This document shows positions 44,982 through 52,611 of a stretch of 64,000 nucleotides of DNA, one piece after another (position 1 is the stretch's first letter; every line of letters starts with the position of its first letter). Below the pieces are notes generated by a model that did no database searches, was not told the DNA's origin, and worked only from the letters and a program-made list of their open reading frames with translations. Source of the stretch: Acidobacteriota bacterium. GTDB lineage: Bacteria > Acidobacteriota > Terriglobia > Bryobacterales > Bryobacteraceae. The stretch covers positions 1 through 64,000 of the forward strand of contig JACTMJ010000026.1 of the NCBI GenBank assembly GCA_014584705.1, written 5' to 3'. The translations under genes were made by a program, and so were the position numbers.

Positions 44982-45578
44982 CTACGGATTCGTCTCAATC
45001 AGATCGAACTCCCCGTTCTCACGGCGCACCAGAATCGAGGTGCCGTTGGTGTCGGAATCCCGAAAGACAAGGAAACGCTGATTCTTCTTGATCGCCAGCA
45101 CCGCTTCGTCCACGGTAAGCGGCTTCCGTCTGGATGCCGCGCTCACCCGGTGCACCACCGCATCGGAAGTGTTCGGCACCTGCTGGATCACTTCCTTCTC
45201 CATCTCCTGGAACGAGGGCGTCATCCGGTCCGCGGCAATAGTCGCTCTGCCGCGCTTGTCGTCGCGAGCGGCAACCCGGGTCCTCGAGTCGTGCTTCTTC
45301 TCCCGGGACTTTGTTAACTGACGCTCCAGCTTGTCAATGGCCGTGCCCGTCGCCGTCGCCATATCCGCGCCGTCGCCGGAAGTCACCAGCACGTCGCCCT
45401 TATAAAGCACGCTGAGATCGGCGCGGTGCGTACGCTTCTCCACCCGTAAGGTGATATGCGCTTCGCGCTCCCCCTTCTTCATGTCCAGAAACTTCGCAAG
45501 CTTTGAGAGCCGGGTGTCCAGCTTCTTTTTCTGCGGTGCGTTGAGGAACTCCGTCTTGCCGGAGTATGCAATTTTCAT
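44982..45578 (-). CDS. hpf: Ribosome hibernation promoting factor, long form
   Basis: The 198-residue protein has the N-terminal S30Ae domain (KIAYSGKTEFLN, LDTRLSKLAKFLD, DMATATGTAIDKLERQLTK) and the C-terminal dimerisation domain (PLTVDEAVLAIKKNQRFLVFRDSDT). Both mark the long form that joins two 70S ribosomes into inactive 100S dimers. It lies 26 bp downstream of rpoN and is probably cotranscribed. Confidence 0.93.
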   Translation of the reverse strand: MKIAYSGKTEFLNAPQKKKLDTRLSKLAKFLDMKKGEREAHITLRVEKRTHRADLSVLYKGDVLVTSGDGADMATATGTAIDKLERQLTKSREKKHDSRTRVAARDDKRGRATIAADRMTPSFQEMEKEVIQQVPNTSDAVVHRVSAASRRKPLTVDEAVLAIKKNQRFLVFRDSDTNGTSILVRRENGEFDLIETNP

Positions 45579-45604
45579 GATTCCTCCAAAAAAATGGGCC
45601 GGGA

Positions 45605-47167
45605 TTACTTGCGCACCCGTCGATGATGCGTGGACGGGATCCGGAGGTCTTCGCGGTACTTGGCAACGGTGCGACGGGTGACTTCGATCCCCTCCTCGTG
45701 CAATCGTTCCATGATCTGTTCGTCCGTAAGGGGCCTCGCCGGATCCTCTTCGTCAATGATGCGCTTCACCAGCCGTTTGACTGCCAGCAGTGAGGTTGTG
45801 TTCCCCGCCCGGCCCTGCACGGCTTCCGTAAAGAAGAATCGGAGTTCCAGCGTTCCCTGGGGCGTGTGCGCATACTTGTTGGCCACCGCGCGGCTCACCG
45901 TGGAGGGATGCACCCCGATCTCCTCGGCAATCTCCTTGATCATCATCGGCCGCAGGTAATCCGCCCCCAGCTCGAAAAACTCCCCCTGTCTCTCGACGAT
46001 GCATTGGCATACCTTGAGAATGGTCTGCTTGCGCTGCTCGATGTTCTTGATCAATTGCAGAGCCGACGCATACCGTTCCTTCACATAGTTACGAACATTC
46101 TTGTCCGTGGAATCGCTTCTCTCCAGCAGATAGCGGTAGCTGCGATTCAGCCGTAGTTGCGGAACCCCTTCGTCCAGCGTCTGGATCACCCACTGGTCTC
46201 CATCCTTGAAGATGAAAATCTCGGGCTCCACCGGCTGCGCTCCGGAGCAGCAAAAGCGCGCGCCCGGCATCGGGTCCAGCGTCCGGATCAGTTCAAGTGC
46301 GGCGTCGATCTCTTCCGATGACGCGCTCAATGCCCGGCAGAGCTCTTTCGAGTGGCGGCCGTCGAGCAGTTCGATATGGTCTTCCACCATCCGCCAGGCA
46401 AGGCTGTCTTCCTCGGCGAGATCCGCAAGCTGCAGAAGCAGGCATTCCCTCAAGTTTCGCGCCGCTACGCCGGAGGGGTCGAGCAGTTGCACCACCCGCA
46501 GCCCCTCTTCCATCACCGCCAGCGGGATCGCTTCGCTCTCGGCAAGTTCCTCGACGCTGGAACCGAGATACCCGTTGTCGTCGAGATTGCCGATCACCGC
46601 TTCCGCGGCCGCTCTCAGGCCCTCGTTCAGTACTTCGACACTCAGTTGCGCTCGCAGGTGGTCCCCGAGGTTGACGGGATTGGAAAGGAACGTCTCAAAC
46701 GTGGGGCCTTCGGATTGTTCGGGAGCGGAAGTCCGATACCCTGGGTCGAGGTAATCGTTGAAAAATTCGCCGAAATCGATCTCTTCGAAGGGGTCCGCGT
46801 CTTTCGGTGATTCCGCCTCGTCCCCCGCCGCGCGGGCGTCCGTTGCGTCGCTGCCCGCCGCCGTTCGCGTCGATTCCTCCGCTTCCCCGGCCTCGCCGCC
46901 GCCGTGAAGCGCATCGAGCAGGCTCTGGTCCGCCGGGTTCGCCACCCGCTCCTTCTCGAGCAGGCCCTGGATCTCCTGCGAAGTGAGTTCGTCTTCTTCC
47001 GTAGCCAGCCCCTCCTCGAGAATCGGGTTCTCGGAGAGCTCCTGGCTGATCATCTCGCGCAACTCCAGCTTGTTCAGTTGGAGAAGCGTCACCATCTGGA
47101 CCAGGCTGGGTGTGAGTATCTGCTTCTGAGCGACTTTCAGTTGCAGACGCGGTGAAAGCATGCTCAT
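45605..47167 (-). CDS. rpoN: RNA polymerase sigma-54 factor
   Basis: The 520-residue factor has region I (LQLKVAQKQILTPSLVQMVTLLQLNKLELREMI), an acidic region II (about 60-140), and the core-binding domain (TFETFLSNP, LRAQLS, LLDPSGVAARNLRECLLLQL). The -12-binding HTH is MMIKEIAEEIGVHPSTVSRAVANKY, and the RpoN box near the C-terminus reads TRRTVAKYRE (usual ARRTVAKYRE). ATG 47167 and ATG 47161 are alternative starts. It heads the rpoN-hpf-rapZ block; an activator with GAYTGA is encoded at 7405-8685. Confidence 0.95.
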   Translation of the reverse strand: MSMLSPRLQLKVAQKQILTPSLVQMVTLLQLNKLELREMISQELSENPILEEGLATEEDELTSQEIQGLLEKERVANPADQSLLDALHGGGEAGEAEESTRTAAGSDATDARAAGDEAESPKDADPFEEIDFGEFFNDYLDPGYRTSAPEQSEGPTFETFLSNPVNLGDHLRAQLSVEVLNEGLRAAAEAVIGNLDDNGYLGSSVEELAESEAIPLAVMEEGLRVVQLLDPSGVAARNLRECLLLQLADLAEEDSLAWRMVEDHIELLDGRHSKELCRALSASSEEIDAALELIRTLDPMPGARFCCSGAQPVEPEIFIFKDGDQWVIQTLDEGVPQLRLNRSYRYLLERSDSTDKNVRNYVKERYASALQLIKNIEQRKQTILKVCQCIVERQGEFFELGADYLRPMMIKEIAEEIGVHPSTVSRAVANKYAHTPQGTLELRFFFTEAVQGRAGNTTSLLAVKRLVKRIIDEEDPARPLTDEQIMERLHEEGIEVTRRTVAKYREDLRIPSTHHRRVRK

Positions 47168-47284
47168 TGTGACCTCATCATAACAGAGGATCGGCGTTCC
47201 AGCCCCAAATCTGTAGCGTGTTCGGAGGAGAATCGGACGGCCTCGATAGCTCCGGCAGTGCAGGCGATGCGCGATCGGTGCAAG

Positions 47285-48160
47285 CTACTCGTTCGATCTC
47301 GTGCCGGTCCGGCGAACCGGGTTTACATCGCTGTAGATACTGCGGAAGATCGGGCAGCGCATCAGGTAATAACGGAGATTTCCGATCACAACTTCGCGAT
47401 CGTCAAGGTCATACTTTCCCACTAGATAGATCCATCCATCCTGCTGGCGTCCGGCGTAAATGTAGGCGAGCGCCACATTCAGCACCGCGCCGGTATATTG
47501 GCTCTGCCAGGCGCCTTTAGGCTTGACACCCGCCTTCCGTTCGGCGCGCAATTCCTCCACCGTTTCCTTTTCCTTCTCCACGTCTTCGAGGACGGCGCTC
47601 GCAAACTCCCGGTTGCCGACGACGTAACGGCCCACCTTCGGGTCATAACGGAAGATTACCCGCGTCGTGGGAGATGCGTCGTGCGGAAGGTTCAGGAAGT
47701 TATCGAAGCGCGTCAGCGTGGTGGCAAGTTCGTAAACTCCATCGCCGTCGAGGTCCTCCGGCACCATCCCGAATCCTACCGGGTATTGAGTGCTCGAATA
47801 GAGAACGTCCAGGGAATCGCCGGCGCTCAACACATAGTTGTAAGTGCAGCAGAAGACGTCGCCGGTGTACTCTTCAATGACGATCTGTTTCTTCTCCCCG
47901 CCCAGCAATGGAAATGTGGCTAGCAGGAGGTCGTCCGCCGTCTTCGCTCCATTCGAACTGCGGAAAAGCACGCTCCCCCCGCGCAGAATCTCCACATGCC
48001 ACCGCGACGTATTGAGGTTCCTTGTCTTGCGGACCTCAAATGCGCCCACGTGCACCGAAGCTTCCAGGCTGTATTCGAACGCAGGCTTCTGGCCGTGCAG
48101 CGTCAGCGCGGCAAGCAGGATGATTCCGGCGAGAGACGGGAGTGAAGTCAAAAATCGCAT
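47285..48160 (-). CDS. Exported hypothetical protein
   Basis: The 291-residue product starts at ATG 48160 with a signal peptide (LAGIILLAALTLHG, cleavage near 22). The mature part is beta-rich with FCCTYNYVL, DLDGDGVYELAT (a single EF-hand/FG-GAP-like calcium loop) and a helical C-terminal domain rich in charge (EDVEKEKETVEELRAERK). No family was recognised. It lies 118 bp downstream of rpoN on the opposite end of the divergent gap. Confidence 0.6.
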   Translation of the reverse strand: MRFLTSLPSLAGIILLAALTLHGQKPAFEYSLEASVHVGAFEVRKTRNLNTSRWHVEILRGGSVLFRSSNGAKTADDLLLATFPLLGGEKKQIVIEEYTGDVFCCTYNYVLSAGDSLDVLYSSTQYPVGFGMVPEDLDGDGVYELATTLTRFDNFLNLPHDASPTTRVIFRYDPKVGRYVVGNREFASAVLEDVEKEKETVEELRAERKAGVKPKGAWQSQYTGAVLNVALAYIYAGRQQDGWIYLVGKYDLDDREVVIGNLRYYLMRCPIFRSIYSDVNPVRRTGTRSNE

Positions 48161-48355
48161 TGGAGAGCGAAAGCACCTCGTGCGGGTCACTGTCGGATGT
48201 GCTGGCGCGCGAAAGCGCACTTTCACTTTCGCCTCGAATTGGCCAACCCAGGACGCGGAGGGAATGAGGCTCCTCCGCCCTCCCCGCTACACACATCGTA
48301 CCCCAATGAAAGGGCCAACCTTCCGCCGCCCATCCGCCCGTCAAAGAAACGAAAA

Positions 48356-48997
48356 CTACGGGGTGGCCGTCCTCGCGACCGGATACCCATAGACTTCGAT
48401 CCAGTCCAGCCGGGACGAAGAGGGCGTATTCCCTCCGCGCATCAGATCGGTAAACCCAATCTCGTCCACGCGGCTCAGGTCCGGTTTCGCCACCGGCTGC
48501 CCCACGATCACCTCATCGATATTCAACCGGAACCACCTCGTATCGGCCAGCACGAACTCCTTGATTCGCCAATCGCTCGATGGGCCATCGGCGGCTTCGC
48601 TCAACAGCCAGGTGCCATCGGCAAGCTTCAGCACGATCCGCAGCCAGTGCAATCCCTGCTGCTTGCTCCGCCAGACGATTCGCGCCTGGTGAGAGAGATC
48701 CGCTTGCGATTCCCGGTGCCGCAAACTGACCGCCCAGTTTGCCTTCGCGTCGCCGTTCCAGATGTAATACGGATCGTCGTAGGGCCTCTCATGGTTGCTC
48801 TTCTTGATGCCGTCCCGGCCGGGGCCGTGCAGCGAAAGCACGAGCGACGGATTTGCGACATGCTTCTGTGTCACCGGGAGTTGGGGCGGAGACTCCACCC
48901 AGTCCTCCCGAAAAAACAGGCCGGGGCGCTGCCGCTCCTGCGCCGCCGCCGCCATCACCCAGCACCCTAGCAACAACCAAATCGCGATCCTTCGCAT
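48356..48997 (-). CDS. Exported beta-rich hypothetical protein
   Basis: The 213-residue product has a signal peptide (LLLGCWVMAAAAQ). The mature part resembles a jelly-roll carbohydrate-binding or laminarinase-like fold by its alternating pattern (LFFREDWVE, YYIWNGDAKANWAVSL, WRIKEFVLADTRWFRLNID, LDWIEVYG). No catalytic motif was found. A surface glycan-binding role is a guess from the pattern. Confidence 0.5.
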   Translation of the reverse strand: MRRIAIWLLLGCWVMAAAAQERQRPGLFFREDWVESPPQLPVTQKHVANPSLVLSLHGPGRDGIKKSNHERPYDDPYYIWNGDAKANWAVSLRHRESQADLSHQARIVWRSKQQGLHWLRIVLKLADGTWLLSEAADGPSSDWRIKEFVLADTRWFRLNIDEVIVGQPVAKPDLSRVDEIGFTDLMRGGNTPSSSRLDWIEVYGYPVARTATP

Positions 48998-49314
48998 TCC
49001 GCCTCATACTCCTCGTGGATATCCTATCGGACCGGGGCTCCGCTCGCCCATTCCAGTCTCAAGAGCCTCTCTCCGTTCTCCGGCGCATGATTGTATCTTC
49101 ACGGCTCTTCCCGTATGAGTTCTACATGAATTCATCGGGATGAGCAGCCTCGACCCGAAAACGCCGCGGGAGAATATCCTCCTTTATAAATGCAATGCTC
49201 CGAACCGCGGAAATGCCCTTCCGCGGGCCTTCTCCGCGTTACCACGCTTGTTACATTTGTGTCAGACGCCTTCGATTTGTCTCCCAAAGAGCGGGGGAGT
49301 GGAGAAGTTGTGTT
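48998..49314. other. Intergenic region with a GC-rich hairpin
   Basis: About 317 bp between divergent genes. It contains a perfect 7-bp dyad CCGCGGA/TCCGCGG (49205-49211 and 49220-49226). Its position upstream of the zinc-ribbon gene suggests an operator or a leader hairpin; no clear promoter was found. Confidence 0.45.
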
Positions 49315-49536
49315 ATGACCCATGCGCCGCTAAATCAACGCGCCTTGGCTGCGAACACGCGGCCTCCCGTATTGGCATACACGCCGCAATTGCGTTGCCC
49401 CTGTTGCTCGAGCGTCCACGTCCGCCGCATCCGAAGGAACTGGATCGAACGCGCGATCACGCAGCTAAGCAAGAACTATCCCCACCGCTGTCTCGAATGC
49501 GGTTCGAAATTCTTTCGGGCGATCGAATTGTCTTGA
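49315..49536 (+). CDS. 73-residue zinc-ribbon protein
   Basis: ATG 49315 has GGAGAAG upstream. The product carries one zinc ribbon: CPCC (about 28-31) and CLEC (about 60-63), separated by a basic helix (HVRRIRRNWIERAITQL). No further domain is present. Such small proteins may bind nucleic acids, but no family was assigned. Confidence 0.5.
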   Translation: MTHAPLNQRALAANTRPPVLAYTPQLRCPCCSSVHVRRIRRNWIERAITQLSKNYPHRCLECGSKFFRAIELS

Positions 49537-49564
49537 TCGGTTCTCCGCCGGGGAAGGGGGCAAC

Positions 49565-50455
49565 TCAACGGCTCTCGTCCGCGCCCGACGTCACCGGATA
49601 CTCCTTCCGTCGGCTCCAGTCCTGAAACGACGCATCATAGAGTCGCATCTCGAGGCCCAGGTAGCGGCCCGCGAAATACGGCACGGTGGCCTGCACTCCT
49701 GAGTGGCAATAAGTCACCCGCACGGGCTCCGGCTGGCGCTCCCCCGCGTGCAGCAGTTTTCTCAGCGCCTCCCGCGATTGCAGCCGTCCATCCTCGTCCA
49801 GAAACAAGCTGTACGTCGCGCTGATCGCGCCCGGAATCCGCCCGCCGCGTATCATCGCCCCTTTGTCCGCGCCGCTGAAGTATTCGGGCGCGCGCGCGTC
49901 GATAATCATCACTCCCGGGTCTTTCAGCCGCATGCGGATCCATTCCGCGCTTGCCACTTTCACGGGTGCGGGGCGCGGCGTGAAGTGTCCGGCCGCGGAA
50001 GGCGCGGCTTCTGTCGACACCGCGCGGCCTTCCTTCTTCCATAGTGCGAATCCGCCATCGAGCAGGGCGGCGCGGCCGCCCAGTCCCAGATAGTCGAGCG
50101 TAAACCATGCCCTCGTGGCGGTTTGCACGGCCCTGCCGGTGTGGTACACCACCACGGTCGCCTCCTCCGTCACGCCCAGCTTGCCAAACGCTGCCTCGAG
50201 GGCATCCACCCGCGGCAATTCCGTACGCAGGCCATCCGCGCTCGTTACGCTGATGTCCTCCAGGCGGAGCAGGCGAGCGCCAGGGATGTGGCCTTCCTGA
50301 TAGTCGGCGGGCGTACCCACATGAAGAATCACGACCTCCGCGTTTCCCAGGCGCTTCTCAAGCCATGCTCCGCTCACGAGCATCTCTTCCGCGCCCGTCA
50401 GAAGAGGGGCAAGCCCAATCAGCAGCAAGATCGTTACCAGTACTCGTTGACCCAT
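49565..50455 (-). CDS. Exported tandem-rhodanese sulfurtransferase
   Basis: The 296-residue protein starts at ATG 50455 with a signal peptide (VLVTILLLIGLAPLLTG). Two rhodanese domains follow. The first has VVVYHTGRAVQTATRAW, where the catalytic Cys is replaced (His in YHTG). The second has VTYCHSGVQAT with the catalytic Cys and CxxG-type loop. This inactive-active tandem is the standard thiosulfate/3-mercaptopyruvate sulfurtransferase layout. It moves sulfur to cyanide or other acceptors in the periplasm. Confidence 0.85.
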   Translation of the reverse strand: MGQRVLVTILLLIGLAPLLTGAEEMLVSGAWLEKRLGNAEVVILHVGTPADYQEGHIPGARLLRLEDISVTSADGLRTELPRVDALEAAFGKLGVTEEATVVVYHTGRAVQTATRAWFTLDYLGLGGRAALLDGGFALWKKEGRAVSTEAAPSAAGHFTPRPAPVKVASAEWIRMRLKDPGVMIIDARAPEYFSGADKGAMIRGGRIPGAISATYSLFLDEDGRLQSREALRKLLHAGERQPEPVRVTYCHSGVQATVPYFAGRYLGLEMRLYDASFQDWSRRKEYPVTSGADESR

Positions 50456-50500
50456 AAAGCCAGTATGCCAACCCATCGCATCCGTGCGCATATCCGGCTC

Positions 50501-51343
50501 TCAGGCGGCCAGTTGTTCGCGAAGAAACGCGACACCCTCGCGTGCGATCGCGTCCGCCGACGGGGCCACATCCCGCCAGATACACGCCGCCGCCGCAATC
50601 TCCTCGATGCGGGAACCGAAACTCTCGATCACCAGCCAGCCGTCGTAGCCGGAGCGCTGAATCGCCGGCAGAATCTCCCGCCAATGCACTTGACCCGTTC
50701 CCGGAATCCCCCGGTCGCTCTCGCACGTGTGGATGTGATGGAGCCGGCTTCCGCAGGCCAGGATTGCCGATGCCGAATCCTTCTCTTCAATGTTGGCGTG
50801 AAACGTATCGAAGAGCACTCCCAGCCTCGGATGCCCCGCCTCTTCGCACAAGCGGAACACGTCGGCCGCGGTGGTGGTGAAATACGTCTCGAAGCGGTTC
50901 AGCGGCTCGTGGGCCAGCCGAATCTGGCACGCGTCCAGTTCTTTCCCAAGCTCCCCGAACCCGTCCACCGCCCGCTTCCACTCTTCCTCGTTCGGACGCC
51001 GTCCGCTGTGTTTTCCAACCGGCGAACAGAATGGCCCCAGGAACACTTCGGACCCAAGCTCCGCCGCCACGCGAATCCCGTCCGCCAGAAACTCGCGGGC
51101 CGCGCGCCGCACGGATGCATCTTCCGAGATCAGGCTCAGCTCGCCCGTGAGAGCCGAACAGAACGTGCAGCCGAGCCCCTCCCGTTCAAGCGCCGCGCGT
51201 ATCTTCCCGGCGGGGAATCCGTCAAACGCGAATCGTGCGATTTCCACCCCGTCGAAACCCCACTCCCGGATGCGCGGCACCAGATCCAGATGCTCCAGGT
51301 CGAATGCGGCAGTCCACAGAAGCGTATTGATGCCGAACTTCAT
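50501..51343 (-). CDS. Sugar phosphate isomerase/epimerase (TIM-barrel, IolE/D-tagatose-3-epimerase-like)
   Basis: The 280-residue protein has motifs of the xylose-isomerase-like TIM barrel: GINTLLWTAAF, LAHEPLNRFET (metal Glu), LGVLFDTFHANIEE (metal Asp/His), HIHTCESDRGIPGTGQVHW and LVIESFG (metal Glu). It probably isomerises a ketose or an oxidised inositol. The ATG overlaps the upstream FG-GAP gene stop by four bases (ATGA), so the two are translationally coupled. Confidence 0.82.
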   Translation of the reverse strand: MKFGINTLLWTAAFDLEHLDLVPRIREWGFDGVEIARFAFDGFPAGKIRAALEREGLGCTFCSALTGELSLISEDASVRRAAREFLADGIRVAAELGSEVFLGPFCSPVGKHSGRRPNEEEWKRAVDGFGELGKELDACQIRLAHEPLNRFETYFTTTAADVFRLCEEAGHPRLGVLFDTFHANIEEKDSASAILACGSRLHHIHTCESDRGIPGTGQVHWREILPAIQRSGYDGWLVIESFGSRIEEIAAAACIWRDVAPSADAIAREGVAFLREQLAA

Positions 51344-52488
51344 TGCCTTGCTCCCTGCGTCTTCGTGAGGTTCTCGAACAGAAAAAGTCCGCCCTTGCCC
51401 GGCGCGACAAAATCGATATCGCCGTCGCCGTCGAGATCCGCCACCGGCATTTGCATCCCGCCGCCGGCCCGGCCGCCGAAATCGATCACATGCCGCACCC
51501 ACGCCACGCCCTTTCCGTCGGGAGCCGGCATTCGCTCATACCAGAAAATGCCGTTCGGATCCTGTGCGCCGGGGTCGTGGTCGTGCGCCAGAAAGCGCTT
51601 GCCGGTGAGAATATCTTTCTTGCCGTCGCCGTTCAGGTCCACAAGAACCACCTCGTGCGCCTGGCTCCACGCGCGGTCAATCTCCCGCTTCGTCCACGTG
51701 CCGTCGCTCCTCTTCTCCAGCCAATAGAGCCCATAGTCGTGGGCGTTGCCAAAGACGATATCCGGCTTGCCGTCTTCGTTCACGTCCAGGACATGCATGA
51801 AGCTGAGGTGTTCCGGGAAGTTCCACTCGGGGTGCTCCACCCAGTTCCCGGAGCGGGGGTCGGCCGGAGCCTCCAGCCACCCCTTCGCGGTCAGCACATC
51901 CGAGCGTCCGTCCCCGTTCACATCTCCGGCGCCGATTCCGTGGCCGAAGTTCTTCGGGCTCACCCGATGTTGCACCCACGTGCCGCCCTTGTTTTCAAAC
52001 CAGGCGGTAGGCGCGTTCTGGTTGCCGAATTGCGGCAGCAGTTCGCTGGCCTTGCCGTCGTTGTCCATATCAACCAGAAACGCGAATTCCGTGTTGTGGC
52101 CCGCCACAATGTTCGATTCTTTCCACGTGCCGCCCGCCGCGCCCGGATTGCGGTACCAACTGACCTTCTTTGAGAACCAGGTGGCGGTAATCACATCCAC
52201 CCAGCCGTCCCCGTCCACATCCATCGGCAGATCGCTGAATGCATCCACGTAGTTGTTCTGGAAGTGCAGATCCCGGTACCGATGCCGCTTCCAGGCGGGT
52301 GCTTCGTACCAATACTCGCCGCTCAGGATGTCGGGCTTGCCGTCCCGGTTGACGTCCGCGATCGCCGCCGTCTCCGCCGCCCCGATATCGAGGGAATGGC
52401 GCTCGAACGGGATGTCGGGAGGGCGGCTCGCCGCCAGAAGCACCATCGCCGCAAGGGCGGGGAACAGGAAGATACCTGCGCGTCGCAT
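51340..52488 (-). CDS. Exported FG-GAP/VCBS repeat protein
   Basis: The 382-residue product starts at ATG 52488 with a signal peptide (FLFPALAAMVLLAAS). It has at least six FG-GAP repeats with calcium-binding DxNxDGxxD motifs (DVNRDGKPD, DVDGDGWVD, DMDNDGKAS, DVNGDGRSD, DVNEDGKPD, DLNGDGKKD, DLDGDGDID), which predicts a beta-propeller. Its tight coupling to the isomerase suggests a role in extracellular sugar handling; enzymatic activity cannot be read. Confidence 0.82.
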   Translation of the reverse strand: MRRAGIFLFPALAAMVLLAASRPPDIPFERHSLDIGAAETAAIADVNRDGKPDILSGEYWYEAPAWKRHRYRDLHFQNNYVDAFSDLPMDVDGDGWVDVITATWFSKKVSWYRNPGAAGGTWKESNIVAGHNTEFAFLVDMDNDGKASELLPQFGNQNAPTAWFENKGGTWVQHRVSPKNFGHGIGAGDVNGDGRSDVLTAKGWLEAPADPRSGNWVEHPEWNFPEHLSFMHVLDVNEDGKPDIVFGNAHDYGLYWLEKRSDGTWTKREIDRAWSQAHEVVLVDLNGDGKKDILTGKRFLAHDHDPGAQDPNGIFWYERMPAPDGKGVAWVRHVIDFGGRAGGGMQMPVADLDGDGDIDFVAPGKGGLFLFENLTKTQGARQ

Positions 52489-52611
52489 GGGCTCATCATA
52501 TCCGGCGGGAGGGGCGCTCTCCAATCTCCCGTCGGCGCGCGGTTTCGATGCGCTGCGTTCCCGAAGCGTAAAGGGCCGCGTACGCCTCTCGCGGCTTTCC
52601 GTCCGGCCGCT

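Noticed and set aside
49565-50455. Loss of catalytic Cys in the first rhodanese domain as a novelty
   Set aside because: An inactive first and active second domain is normal for tandem-rhodanese sulfurtransferases.
50123-51727. A 534-codon open frame on the plus strand
   Set aside because: It covers the antisense of the rhodanese, isomerase and FG-GAP genes, all of which show conserved motifs.
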